DNA of 51,750 nt from Motilibacter aurantiacus (GCF_011250645.1 NZ_JAANNO010000017.1:3355-55104), one strand, 5' to 3'; positions 1 to 7,827 are shown, numbered from the stretch's first letter. Program-made: numbers and translations. The notes: a model not told the origin generated them from the sequence alone.

Positions 1-465
1 AGTGGGCAGCCGCTAGAAGAGCGACCCGCCGGACACCTCGACCCAGCCTGGCCAGGCCCGAGCCGTCCGTCCATAGAACAAGTAGCCGCAGGTCGCGCGT
101 CCGCTCATTCGACGCAACGCATCGCTCCGTCTGAAGTCGGGAGCCGGGTCGGCCAGTATCCACTCGTCACGCCGCTTCCCTCCTCCACCCGCGACTGTCC
201 CGGCCGGCCTCCACCCCGTGCTCTCGCCGCTCCAGGACGACGGCTAACCAGGCATACCGGACAACCATCTGAGACAAGTCGCCGCCGTCTAGTTTCCACA
301 AACGCCGACAACAGCCGTCCGCACGTCCCTCCATTGAAGACCGTACGACAGGCTGCCCTCAGGCAACCGTTCGCACGTTCGGCGGGGAAGTGAGCTAGAT
401 TCTCAAGCGTTCTCACGAGCGAGCCGCTTTCTCAAGTAAGCGCACGCCGAACACAACGTCGACAG
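1..465. other. Region without a recognisable gene downstream of dnaB
   Basis: This is the flank beyond the dnaB stop. Its G+C is visibly lower than the neighbouring genes (roughly 60-63% by eye). The only open frame of any length is a minus-strand frame of about 100 codons at 105-416. It has no recognisable domain, an Arg/Gly-rich composition typical of a shadow frame, and no convincing ribosome-binding site. I see no tRNA, no strong terminator hairpin and no repeat beyond two short TTCTCAAG-like copies near 399 and 430. It may hold the 3' end of the dnaB transcript. Confidence 0.5.
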
Positions 466-1836
466 CTACGCCTGCGCCATGTCCACGAACCGCGAGTAGT
501 GCCCCTGGAACGCCACCGTGATCGTCGCCGTCGGGCCGTTGCGGTGCTTGGCCACGATGATGTCGGCCTCTCCGGCGCGCGGGGACTCCTTCTCGTAGAC
601 GTCCTCGCGGTGCAGCAGCATGACCATGTCGGCGTCCTGCTCGAGCGAGCCGGACTCACGCAGGTCGCTCATCATCGGCTTCTTGTCGGTGCGCTGCTCC
701 GGCCCTCGGTTGAGCTGCGAGAGCGCGATGACGGGGACGTCGAGCTCCTTGGCCAGCAGCTTCATCGACCGGGAGAACTCGGAGACCTCCTGCTGGCGGG
801 ACTCGACGCGCTTGCCCGACTGCATGAGCTGCAGGTAGTCGACGATGACGAGCTTGAGGTCGTGCCGCTGCTTCAGCCGCCGGCACTTCGCCCGGATCTC
901 CATCATCGTCATGTTCGGCGAGTCGTCGATGAACATCGGCGCCTCGGAGACCTCGCCCATGCGCCGCGCGAGCCGGTTCCAGTCGTCGTCGGTCATCGTG
1001 CCCGTGCGCATGTGGTGCAGCGGCACGCGCGCCTCCGCCGACAGCAGGCGCATGGTGATCTCGTTGCGCCCCATCTCCAGGGAGAAGAAGGCCGACGTCA
1101 GCCCGGACTTGATGGACGCGGCCCGCGCGAAGTCCAGGGCGAGCGTCGACTTCCCCATCGCCGGACGTGCCGCGATGATGATCATCTGCCCGCCGTGCAG
1201 GCCGTTGGTCAGCTCGTCCAGGTCAGCGAACCCCGTCGGCACCCCGACCATCGCCCCGCCCCGGGAGCCGATGGCCTCGATCTCGTCGAGCGCGCCCTCC
1301 ATGATGTCGGCCAGCGGGACGTAGTCCTCGCTCGTGCGCTTGTCCGTGACTCCGTAGACCTCGGCCTGGGCCGCGTCGACGATCTCGTCCGCGGTGCCGC
1401 CCTCGCCGGCGTACCCCATCTGCACGATCTTGGTCCCGGCCTCGACGAGCCGGCGCAGGATCGCCCGCTCGCGCACGATGCTCGCGTAGTAGCCGGCGTT
1501 GGCGGCGGTGGGCACCATCGAGATCAGCGTGTGGAGGTACGCAGCCCCGCCCACCTGGGCGATCTCGCCGCGCCGGGTCAGCTCCGCCGAGACGGTGACC
1601 GCGTCGGCCGGCTCGCCCTTGCCGTAGAGGTCGAGGACCGCGTCGTAGATGAGCTCGTGGGCCGGCCGGTAGAAGTCCGTGCCGCGCAGCAGCTCGACGA
1701 CGTCGGCGATGGCGTCCTTGCTCAGCAGCATCGCGCCGAGCACCGACTGCTCGGCGGCGACGTCCTGCGGGGGGAGGCGGTCGGCCGGCCGTCCGGAGCG
1801 CTCCTCGTCCGGAGGGTAGATCTCCGCGACCGACAT
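466..1836 (-). CDS. dnaB: Replicative DNA helicase DnaB
   Basis: Hexameric 5'-3' helicase that unwinds the fork and recruits primase. The 456-residue protein has the N-terminal DnaB domain (about 22-125) and a RecA-like C-terminal domain with Walker A AARPAMGKST (222-231) and Walker B LVIVDYLQL (329-337). The normal length shows that no intein is present, unlike some mycobacterial DnaBs. The ATG at 1836 was chosen because GGGAGGT lies 9 nt upstream; a longer frame to 1932 has no such site and would read through the LexA box. The probable SOS box sits 28 bp upstream of this start. The gene follows the rpsF-rplI operon and MATE gene as in other Actinobacteria. Confidence 0.97.
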   Translation of the reverse strand: MSVAEIYPPDEERSGRPADRLPPQDVAAEQSVLGAMLLSKDAIADVVELLRGTDFYRPAHELIYDAVLDLYGKGEPADAVTVSAELTRRGEIAQVGGAAYLHTLISMVPTAANAGYYASIVRERAILRRLVEAGTKIVQMGYAGEGGTADEIVDAAQAEVYGVTDKRTSEDYVPLADIMEGALDEIEAIGSRGGAMVGVPTGFADLDELTNGLHGGQMIIIAARPAMGKSTLALDFARAASIKSGLTSAFFSLEMGRNEITMRLLSAEARVPLHHMRTGTMTDDDWNRLARRMGEVSEAPMFIDDSPNMTMMEIRAKCRRLKQRHDLKLVIVDYLQLMQSGKRVESRQQEVSEFSRSMKLLAKELDVPVIALSQLNRGPEQRTDKKPMMSDLRESGSLEQDADMVMLLHREDVYEKESPRAGEADIIVAKHRNGPTATITVAFQGHYSRFVDMAQA

Positions 1837-1863
1837 CCGGTGACGACCTCCCTGACGAGCAGC

Positions 1864-1879
1864 TCGAACGTGTGTTCGA
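1864..1879. promoter_or_regulatory. Perfect actinobacterial LexA/SOS box upstream of dnaB
   Basis: The sequence reads TCGAACGTGTGTTCGA, an exact match to the mycobacterial SOS-box consensus TCGAAC-N4-GTTCGA with both 6-bp arms intact. It lies 28 bp before the dnaB ATG and about 300 bp before the divergent MATE gene. LexA binding here is inferred from the consensus; the position best fits repression of dnaB transcription. Confidence 0.75.
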
Positions 1880-1980
1880 ATACTATCGGCCCCCGCTGAC
1901 GGCTTCCGGCAGCACCGCGACGAGCGACGCACAAGCTAGGGAACGATCGCCTCCGGGTCCAACCGCCCCTGTGCACAGGT

Positions 1981-2112
1981 TGTGGACCAGCTGGGGACGA
2001 GGCCGCGTCACGAATGTGCAACGGCTGGGGAAAACCCTGGGGATATGTGGATAACCGCAGCCGACACGCCGAGCCCCACCTGCGCAGACGCCAGTTCACC
2101 GCATGTGGACGG
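1981..2112. promoter_or_regulatory. Cluster of DnaA-box-like 9-mers in the dnaB/MATE gap
   Basis: Six motifs of the form TGTGGA/TGGGGA occur in the same orientation within about 130 bp: TGTGGACCA (1981), TGGGGACGA (1992), TGGGGAAAA (2026), TGGGGATAT (2038), TGTGGATAA (2046-2054) and TGTGGACGG (2104). The one at 2046 is the exact complement of the canonical box TTATCCACA; the others carry one to three mismatches. Possible roles are DnaA-dependent control of dnaB or the MATE gene, or titration of DnaA. Confidence 0.5.
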
Positions 2113-2163
2113 CAACTCGTTCCGGTGAATCGGAGCCGCGCGCCTCCCGCACAGGCCCGTCCC

Positions 2164-2169
2164 TAGGCT
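2164..2169 (+). promoter_or_regulatory. -10 element of a leaderless promoter for the MATE gene
   Basis: TAGGCT ends 6 nt before the GTG start at 2176, so transcription should begin at or next to the start codon. The same geometry recurs before at least six other genes in the window. No good -35 hexamer is visible. Confidence 0.6.
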
Positions 2170-2175
2170 GCACTG

Positions 2176-3522
2176 GTGCAGTACGTGCCCGGCCCGGACC
2201 GCGACGCCGGGGAGCCGAGCCTCGAGCGCCAGCTGGTCCGGCTGGCCGTCCCCGCCTTCGTCGCGCTGGTGGCCGAGCCGCTGTTCCTGCTCGTCGACTC
2301 CGCCATCGTGGGCCGGCTCGGCACCGTCCCGCTCGCCGCGCTCGGCATCGCCGGGGCCGCCCTCACCGTCGTCGTCAGCCTCTGCGTCTTCCTCGCGTAC
2401 GCCACCACCGCCGCCGTCGCCCGGCAGGCCGGCGCCGGGGACCTGCGCGGCGCCGTGGCCCAGGGCATGGACGGGCTCTGGCTCGCCGGCGCCATCGGGG
2501 CGGTCTGCGCGGTCGCCGGGCAGGCCGTGGCGCCCTGGGCGGTCGCCGCGCTGGGCGCATCGGAGGCGGTCGCCCCCGGCGCCACCACGTACCTGCGGAT
2601 CGGCCTCACCGGCCTGCCCGGGATGCTCCTCGTGCTGGCCGCCACGGGGGTCCTGCGCGGCGTCCAGGACACCCGCACGCCGCTCCTCGTGGCCTCGGCG
2701 GGCGGGGTGCTCAACGCGGTCCTCAACTACCTCCTGGTCTACCCGGCCGGCCTCGGCCTTCCCGGGTCCGCGCTCGGCACCGTGCTCACCCAGACCGCCA
2801 TGGGAGCCGCCCTGGCCCTGCCCGTCGTGCGCGCGGCCCGCCGCCACGACGTGCCCCTGCGGCCGCACCCCGCCGGCCTGGGCCGCTCGGCGGCCGCCGG
2901 CGTGCCGCTGCTCGTCCGGACGCTGACCCTGCGGGCGGCCCTGCTGCTGGGGACGTACGTCGCCGCTCGCACCCCCCGCGGCGACGTCGCGCTCGCGGCG
3001 CACCAGGTGGCCGGCAGCGTGTGGAGCTTCCTGGCGTTCGCCCTCGACGCCCTGGCCATCGCGGCCCAGGCGCTCGTGGGGCACGCCCTGGGCTCCGGCG
3101 ACCCCGCCCGCGCCCGCCGGGTGCTGCGCCGGACGCTCGAGTGGGGGCTCGTCTCCGGGGTCGTGCTGGGGGCCGCCGCGCTCGCGCTGCGCGGGGCGTA
3201 CGTCCCGGTCTTCAGCTCCGACCCCGCGGTGCAGGACGCGCTGTCCTCGGCCCTGGTCGTCGTGGCCCTGCTCCAGCCCGTCGCCGCCCTCGTCTTCGTC
3301 CTCGACGGGGTGCTCATCGGCGCCGGGGACGGGCGCTACCTCGCGGTGGCCGGGGTCGTGACGCTCGTCGTGTACGCCCCGCTGGCGCTCGCGGTGCTCG
3401 CGGCCGACGGCGGGCTGGTGCCCCTGTGGTGGGCGTTCGGGGCGTTCATGGGCGCGCGGCTCGTCACGCTGGTCCTGCGGGCGCGCGGGGAGCGGTGGAT
3501 GGTGCTCGGCGCAGGGCGGTGA
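2176..3522 (+). CDS. MATE family efflux transporter (DinF-like)
   Basis: The 448-residue polytopic membrane protein has about 12 predicted hydrophobic segments and the two-fold repeat of MATE exporters. It begins RLAVPAFVALVAEPLFLLVDSA and carries the second-helix signature SAIVGRLGTVPLAALGIA. MATE proteins export cationic or oxidative compounds by Na+ or H+ antiport; the substrate here cannot be read from sequence. The GTG start is supported by the leaderless -10 at 2164-2169. A MATE gene beside dnaB/rplI is standard in Actinobacteria. The DinF subfamily name comes from the SOS-controlled E. coli gene, and the intergenic region here does hold a LexA box, although that box lies nearer dnaB. 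Confidence 0.92.
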   Translation: MQYVPGPDRDAGEPSLERQLVRLAVPAFVALVAEPLFLLVDSAIVGRLGTVPLAALGIAGAALTVVVSLCVFLAYATTAAVARQAGAGDLRGAVAQGMDGLWLAGAIGAVCAVAGQAVAPWAVAALGASEAVAPGATTYLRIGLTGLPGMLLVLAATGVLRGVQDTRTPLLVASAGGVLNAVLNYLLVYPAGLGLPGSALGTVLTQTAMGAALALPVVRAARRHDVPLRPHPAGLGRSAAAGVPLLVRTLTLRAALLLGTYVAARTPRGDVALAAHQVAGSVWSFLAFALDALAIAAQALVGHALGSGDPARARRVLRRTLEWGLVSGVVLGAAALALRGAYVPVFSSDPAVQDALSSALVVVALLQPVAALVFVLDGVLIGAGDGRYLAVAGVVTLVVYAPLALAVLAADGGLVPLWWAFGAFMGARLVTLVLRARGERWMVLGAGR

Positions 3523-3846
3523 TCGTCCGGCCATGGAGGTCGTGGAGCAGCCACCGGGGCCGACCGACTCCTTCGCGGCGCCACCCCGGGCGAGGCCGCG
3601 GCGCCCACTGCCGCCGGCACGACAGCCAGCGCCGCATGCCGCGGACCGGCTGGACCGAGCGGGCCGCGACTGCCGCACCACCACACCGCAACGCCCCGGC
3701 ACCCGGCGACGGCGACTCGGTTGTGCGAGGCGGTCGTCCGGGCAGCCAACCCAGCCAACTGACTCCTCAGAGGCAGCCACCACGAGGGGGAAGGCACGGC
3801 GCGGACGGTTGAAGCCTCCAGCTCGAGAGCCCGCGCGCACGACGAC
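3523..3846. other. Convergent intergenic region without a gene
   Basis: This stretch separates the 3' ends of the MATE gene and rplI. Long open frames run through it on both strands, but their Arg/Ala/Pro-rich translations are shadows of GC-rich DNA with no domain. No RNA gene or repeat was seen. The rplI-side terminator follows at 3847. Confidence 0.5.
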
Positions 3847-3883
3847 GAGGCCCCGCCCCCGCACGTGGCGGGGACGGGGCCTC
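3847..3883 (-). terminator. Hairpin terminator of the rpsF-rplI operon
   Basis: A 16-bp inverted repeat (left arm 3847-3862, right arm 3868-3883) has a 5-nt loop and a single mismatch. It starts 18 bp beyond the rplI stop. The stem is extremely GC-rich with no U tract, as is usual for actinobacterial terminators, and it could act on both converging transcripts. Confidence 0.75.
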
Positions 3884-3900
3884 GAACGGCGCTACGGGCG

Positions 3901-4347
3901 TCAGCCCGCGACGACCTCGACCGGGACGGTCGCCGACACCTCGGGGTGCAGGCGGACCGAGACCGAGTGCTTGCCGGCCGTCTTGATCGGCGTGCCGATC
4001 TCGACGCGGCGCTTGTCGAGGGCGGGGCCGCCGGCGGCGCGGACGGCGTCCACCACGTCGGCGACGGTGACCGAGCCGAAGAGACGGCCGCCGGCGCCCG
4101 CACGAGCGGAGAGCCGGACGCTGAGCGCCTCGAGCTGGGCCTTGATCTCCTGCGCGTGGCTGCGGTCGCGGATCTCGCGGGCAGCGCGCGAGCGCTGGAT
4201 CGCCTCGATCTGCTTCTCCGCGCCGCGCGTCCAGCGCATCGCGAAGCCCTGGGGAACCAGGTAGTTGCGGCCGTAGCCGTCCTTGACCTCGACCACGTCG
4301 CCGGCGGCGCCGAGGTTCGAGACCTCCTGCGTGAGGATGAGCTTCAT
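3901..4347 (-). CDS. rplI: 50S ribosomal protein L9
   Basis: Large-subunit protein that binds 23S rRNA near the L1 stalk. The 148-residue product has the normal bacterial length. The N-terminal domain begins [20 protein letters not shown] and continues with the [14 protein letters not shown] rRNA-binding signature (about 21-34). A long connecting helix and the C-terminal domain follow. GGGGAG lies 9 nt before the ATG at 4347. It is the last gene of the rpsF-ssb-rpsR-rplI operon, 14 bp after rpsR, and is followed by the terminator at 3847-3883. Confidence 0.98.
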   Translation of the reverse strand: MKLILTQEVSNLGAAGDVVEVKDGYGRNYLVPQGFAMRWTRGAEKQIEAIQRSRAAREIRDRSHAQEIKAQLEALSVRLSARAGAGGRLFGSVTVADVVDAVRAAGGPALDKRRVEIGTPIKTAGKHSVSVRLHPEVSATVPVEVVAG

Positions 4348-4361
4348 CTCGTCGTCTCCCC

Positions 4362-4598
4362 TCAGCGAGCGGTGCTGGTGTAGGGCAGGAGCGCCATCTC
4401 GCGGGCGTTCTTGATCGCGATCGCGATCTGGCGCTGCTGCTGCACGGAGACACCGGTCACTCGACGGGCGCGGATCTTGCCGCGGTCGGAGATGAACTTG
4501 CGCAGGAGCGCGGTGTCCTTGTAGTCGACGTACTCGATGCCGGCGACCTTGAGCGGGTTGCTCTTCTTCTTCGGCTTGCGAATCGGTGGCTTGGCCAT
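4362..4598 (-). CDS. rpsR: 30S ribosomal protein S18, zinc-free variant
   Basis: Small-subunit protein that pairs with S6 on the platform. The 78-residue product begins [12 protein letters not shown] and ends LLPYTSTAR, close to actinobacterial S18 as I recall it. The zinc-ribbon ligands are all replaced: the N-terminal CxxC position reads SNPL, and the usual NCxxH position (about 49-53) reads VSVQQ. This is therefore a C-minus S18 in the operon position where the zinc-binding form is usual. Conserved cores [18 protein letters not shown] and KIRARRVTG are intact, so it should be functional. It lies 151 bp after ssb. Confidence 0.97.
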   Translation of the reverse strand: MAKPPIRKPKKKSNPLKVAGIEYVDYKDTALLRKFISDRGKIRARRVTGVSVQQQRQIAIAIKNAREMALLPYTSTAR

Positions 4599-4749
4599 CG
4601 TGGTGCTCCATCTCGTGCCCGCTGGTGCGGGCATCGTGGTAGCCCGGCGCTGTGCCGGGAGGGCCTGTCGAACGTCGGGCGCCGCCGGAGCGGTGCCCTG
4701 CCCCCGCCGCCAGGGCGGCAGGAGCGGGTGCTGCGAGCAGCGAGCGGGA

Positions 4750-5328
4750 CTAGAAGGGAGGCTCGTCGTTGTAGGAGCCGCCCCCGCCGCCACCCCAGCC
4801 GCCGCCACCGCCGGCGTTGCCGCCGGAGGACTGCTGCGGGCTGGCCCACGGGTCGTCGGACGGGCCGGACTGCTGCCCGCCGCCGTAGCCGCCGCCACCT
4901 CCGCCGTAGCCGCCACCGCCGCCCTGACCGCCGCCGAAGCCGCCGCCGCCGCCCTCGCCGCCGCGGCTGGTCCGGTTGACCTTGGCCGTGGCCGAGCGAA
5001 GGGACGGGCCGACCTCGTCGACCTCGAGCTCGATGACGGTGCGCTTCTCGCCCTCCTTGGTGTCGTACGTCCGGCTCTTGAGCCGGCCCGTGACGATCAC
5101 CCGCATGCCGCGCTGGAGGGACTCGGCGACGTTCTCCGCCGCCTGGCGCCAGACGGAGCACTGCATGAACAGCGTCTCCATGTCCTTCCACTCACCCGAC
5201 TGCCGGTCGAACTGCCGCGGCGTCGAGGCGACGCGGAAGTTGGCCACGGCCGCCCCGGACGGGGTGAAGCGCAGCTCGGGGTCGCCGGTCAGGTTGCCGA
5301 CGATCGTGACGACGGTGTCGCCTGCCAT
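4750..5328 (-). CDS. ssb: Single-stranded DNA-binding protein
   Basis: Tetrameric SSB that coats single-stranded DNA during replication and repair. The 192-residue protein has an N-terminal OB fold (about 1-112, beginning [20 protein letters not shown], with [16 protein letters not shown]). A glycine-rich linker (about 123-187) follows, then the acidic tip NDEPPF that recruits partner proteins. The linker is encoded by GC-rich near-repeats of Gly codons around 4785-4970, a likely spot for length variation. It is the second gene of the rpsF operon. GGAGC lies upstream of the ATG at 5328. Confidence 0.97.
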   Translation of the reverse strand: MAGDTVVTIVGNLTGDPELRFTPSGAAVANFRVASTPRQFDRQSGEWKDMETLFMQCSVWRQAAENVAESLQRGMRVIVTGRLKSRTYDTKEGEKRTVIELEVDEVGPSLRSATAKVNRTSRGGEGGGGGFGGGQGGGGGYGGGGGGYGGGQQSGPSDDPWASPQQSSGGNAGGGGGWGGGGGGSYNDEPPF

Positions 5329-5361
5329 GGGCAGCGCTCCTTCGGGATCGGGAGTGGACGG

Positions 5362-5380
5362 GCCTGAGCGAGGCTCAGGC
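5362..5380 (-). other. Small hairpin between rpsF and ssb
   Basis: A perfect 8-bp inverted repeat, GCCTGAGC and GCTCAGGC, with a 3-nt loop abuts the rpsF stop codon in the 52-bp rpsF-ssb gap. It may attenuate transcription or protect the rpsF 3' end, and so set different S6 and SSB levels. The role is inferred. Confidence 0.45.
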
Positions 5381-5671
5381 TCAGCGCGCGTCGGTCCGCA
5401 GGACCTTCGTGCGCAGGACGGACTCGTTGAGGTTGAGCTGGCGGTCGAGCTCCTTGACGACAGCCGGCTCGGCGTTCAGGTCGACGACCGCGTAGATGCC
5501 CTCGGGCTTCTTCTTGATCTCGTACGAGAGCCGGCGACGGCCCCAGATGTCGACCTTCTCCACGGTGCCGCCACCCTGACGGATGACGTTGAGGAACTGG
5601 TCGAGCGACGGGGCGATCGTGCGCTCTTCGAGGTCGGGGTCGAGGATGACCATGAGCTCGTAACGACGCAT
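5381..5671 (-). CDS. rpsF: 30S ribosomal protein S6
   Basis: S18 partner on the 30S platform. The 96-residue product begins [18 protein letters not shown] and keeps the [20 protein letters not shown] core (about 41-60). Its length matches the family. A near-ideal Shine-Dalgarno AAAGGAGGTG precedes the ATG at 5671. It is the first gene of the rpsF-ssb-rpsR-rplI operon, transcribed from a promoter in the gap shared with the divergent endonuclease gene. Confidence 0.98.
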   Translation of the reverse strand: MRRYELMVILDPDLEERTIAPSLDQFLNVIRQGGGTVEKVDIWGRRRLSYEIKKKPEGIYAVVDLNAEPAVVKELDRQLNLNESVLRTKVLRTDAR

Positions 5672-5700
5672 GCGGTACCCACCTCCTTTGGACTCGGGCG

Positions 5701-5754
5701 GCCACGGTCTCTCCGTGGCAGGAGGGCTACTGCGTCAGCAGTGCGTCCAGAGTA
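5701..5754 (-). promoter_or_regulatory. rpsF promoter -10 and structured leader
   Basis: On the minus strand a -10-like TACTCT (5754-5749) is followed by two short hairpins. The first is ACTGC-4 nt-GCAGT (5729-5742), at about the predicted RNA 5' end. The second is a perfect 7-bp stem with a 5-nt loop (5701-5719) ending some 20 nt before the Shine-Dalgarno. In other bacteria rpsF leaders bind the S6:S18 complex for autoregulation. A structured leader here is compatible with that, but I could not match the known motif with certainty. Confidence 0.4.
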
Positions 5755-5868
5755 CCGGCCCGGCCGCCCGGGCTCCCCGGTTCTGCACAGCGCGTGGACT
5801 CCCAGCGAGTGGCTGCCGGGCGCGCCCACAGCCCCGCGCGAGCGGTGGAGGCCGTCAGGGGCGAGCCG

Positions 5869-5874
5869 TACCGT
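5869..5874 (+). promoter_or_regulatory. -10 element of a leaderless promoter for the endonuclease IV gene
   Basis: TACCGT ends 6 nt before the ATG at 5881. A weak -35, GTGGAG, lies 18 bp upstream (5845-5850). Confidence 0.6.
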
Positions 5875-5880
5875 GGGCGC

Positions 5881-6684
5881 ATGAGCGAGCTGCGCATCGG
5901 CGCCCATGTCGACCAGGAGGACCCGGTCGCGGCGGCCCTGGACCGCAAGGCCGGGCTGGCGCAGTTCTTCCTCGGCGACCCGCAGGGGTGGAAGGGCCCG
6001 GAGGTCCGGTACGCCGGGGGCGCCGAGGCGCTCAAGGCCGCCGCCGCTGCGGCGCAGCTGGACCTCTACGTGCACTCGCCGTACGTCATCAACGTCGCGA
6101 CGAGCAACAACCGGATCCGCATCCCGAGCCGCAAGCTGCTCACCCAGCACATGACGGCGGCCGCAGAGGTCGGGGCCAAGGCGCTCGTCGTGCACGGCGG
6201 CCACGTGCTCAAGGCCGACGACCCCGAGCTCGGGTTCGAGAACTGGGTGAAGACGTTCGAGCGCATGGAGCTGCAGATCCCGGTCCTCATCGAGAACACC
6301 GCCGGCGGGGACAACGCGATGGCGCGCACCTTCGACCGGCTGGGCCGGCTCTGGGAGCGGCTCGCGGACCGCTGCGACATGGACCGGGTCGGCTTCTGCC
6401 TCGACACCTGCCACGCGCACGCCGCCGGGGAGGAGCTGCTCGGCATCGTCGACCGGGTGAAGGCGATCACCGGCCGGATCGACCTCGTGCACGCCAACGA
6501 CAGCCGTGACGACTTCGGCTCCGGCGCCGACCGCCACGCCAATCTCGGCGCGGGGCGGATCGACGCGGAGGCCATCGTCGCGGTGGTCGCGGCCGCCGGG
6601 GCGCCCGTCGTCGTGGAGACCCCGAACGGCGTGGAGGGCCAGGCGGCCGACATCGAGCTGCTGCGCGGAGGGCTCGCAGGCTGA
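5881..6684 (+). CDS. Endonuclease IV-like deoxyribonuclease (AP endonuclease)
   Basis: TIM-barrel protein of the AP endonuclease family 2, which cleaves abasic sites 5' to the lesion in base excision repair. The 267-residue product keeps the metal-ligand pattern of E. coli Nfo: H65 (HSPYVIN), E138 (IENTAG), D175 and H178 (CLDTCHAH), H204 (VHANDS), D217 and H219 (DRHANLG) and E246 (VVETP). The near-complete trinuclear zinc set argues for a real nuclease and not a sugar isomerase of the same fold. The leaderless -10 supports the ATG at 5881; a longer frame from 5794 is less likely. It diverges from rpsF. Confidence 0.88.
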   Translation: MSELRIGAHVDQEDPVAAALDRKAGLAQFFLGDPQGWKGPEVRYAGGAEALKAAAAAAQLDLYVHSPYVINVATSNNRIRIPSRKLLTQHMTAAAEVGAKALVVHGGHVLKADDPELGFENWVKTFERMELQIPVLIENTAGGDNAMARTFDRLGRLWERLADRCDMDRVGFCLDTCHAHAAGEELLGIVDRVKAITGRIDLVHANDSRDDFGSGADRHANLGAGRIDAEAIVAVVAAAGAPVVVETPNGVEGQAADIELLRGGLAG

Positions 6685-6829
6685 ACCGGCACAGCGGGCC
6701 CGACCGGCCGCAAGTGTCACCGGGCGAACAGTGCAAACCGGTGCATCGGGTCTAGCGTCCCCCTCGTCCTGACAATCCGGAGGATGCCGCCCACCGCCGC
6801 ATCCCCGGCCGATTCCCGGGGGGGAACTC

Positions 6830-7789
6830 ATGCACCGGACGCTCGTTCGCCTGCTTCTTCCACTGCTGGCGCTGGGAGGCGCGCTCCTCGTCGCGCCGAC
6901 CGCCACGGCGGCGACACCCACGACCGTTGAGCTGGCGCCGGTCACGCCGAGCCCGGTCTACGCGACGTACCTCGGGACCGCCGTGGCGGTCACGGCGGCC
7001 GTCACACCGGGCGTGGCCGGCACGGTCTCGTTCTACCGGCAGTCTTCCGGATAGCGGTACCTCCTCGGCACCGCAGCCGTGGACGACGGCCGCGCGTCCC
7101 TGTCCGGGTCGTTCCCGCAGGGCTTCTGGGAGGTCGTCGCGGAGTTCGCGCCGAGCGACGCGGCCTACACGCCCTCGGCGTCCGCTCCGCGCCCGGTCAC
7201 GGTGCTGCCCTATCCGCTGCGGCTCGACGTGACGCCAACGACCGCCCCGTTGGGCGGGCCGGTCACCCTCGAGGCCACCGGCGAGTGGCCGTTCGCCGCG
7301 GGGACACTGCGCTTCTACGCCGGAGACACCGAGGTCGCGAGCACGCAGGTCGCCCTTCCGCGCGGCACGGTGTCGCTCCCGGTCACCCTGGCCGCCGGCA
7401 ACCACCGGCTCTGGGCGCGGTTCACGCCGGCCGGGCTCGCGCAGCCGCTGACCTCGAACAGCATCTACTACTCGGTGCCGGCAGCCGCCGGGCCCGCAGC
7501 GGTCGCGGTCACCCCGGTCACCGGCCTGCGCTTCCCGCAGGGCCGTCCGCTCTCGGCCGTGGTCGCGACCGTCGACGCGCCGGGCGTCCCGGTGAGCAGC
7601 CTGTCGGCGGTGATCGACTGGGGCGACGGCACGACGTCGCCGGGCGTCGTCGCGGGGCCTGCCGGCCGCCCGGCCGTGTTCGCCACGCACTCGTTCGCCG
7701 TCGCCCCGTCGTCCATGGTCAACGTCTCGGTCATCGGTCCCGACGGCCGCTACTACTACAACGGCCCGGTGTCCGTCGCCGTCGGCTGA
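6830..7789 (+). pseudogene. Secreted Ig-like/PKD-domain protein interrupted by one in-frame TAG
   Basis: ATG at 6830 opens a signal peptide (LLLPLLALGGALLVAPTATAA, cleavage near residue 28) and an Ig-like repeat. Translation stops at TAG 7052-7054 after 74 codons. The same frame continues without another stop to 7789, so read-through would give about 319 residues. The reading TVSFYRQSSG-stop-RYLLGTAAVDDG matches the continuous strand pattern of bacterial Ig-like repeats. A second Ig-like unit (about residues 125-220) and a PKD-like segment with VIDWGDGTTS follow. A single point change from CAG or TGG would create the stop. Options are recent pseudogenisation, a base-calling error, phase-type silencing or read-through. 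The function is unknown; cell-surface adhesion or a structural role is plausible. Confidence 0.7.
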
Positions 7790-7813
7790 GCTCGGGTGAC
7801 GTGCACGGGTGGG

Positions 7814-7819
7814 TAGTGT
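7814..7819 (+). promoter_or_regulatory. -10 element before the femX-like gene
   Basis: TAGTGT lies 8 nt before the GTG at 7828, consistent with a leaderless or near-leaderless transcript for the femX/racemase pair. Confidence 0.45.
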
Positions 7820-7827
7820 CGCCACCC

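Noticed and set aside
105-416. Minus-strand open frame of about 103 codons
   Set aside because: There is no domain, the composition is Arg/Gly-rich, no convincing ribosome-binding site is present, and it lies in lower-GC DNA where chance frames occur.
466-1836. Possible intein in dnaB (and in gyrA at 48468-51149)
   Set aside because: Both proteins have normal length and uninterrupted catalytic motifs.
2008-3864. Long open frames on both strands over and beyond the MATE gene
   Set aside because: Their translations are low-complexity Arg/Gly/Pro strings caused by GC-rich third positions; the MATE frame has clear transmembrane helices and a promoter.
4785-4970. Possible tandem repeat array in the ssb linker
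   Set aside because: The units are irregular Gly codons of a normal SSB linker, not a defined repeat.
7285-7827. Upstream in-frame extension of the femX-like gene
   Set aside because: It overlaps the Ig/PKD frame, has no homology, and the -10 TAGTGT and GTG at 7828 give a better start.
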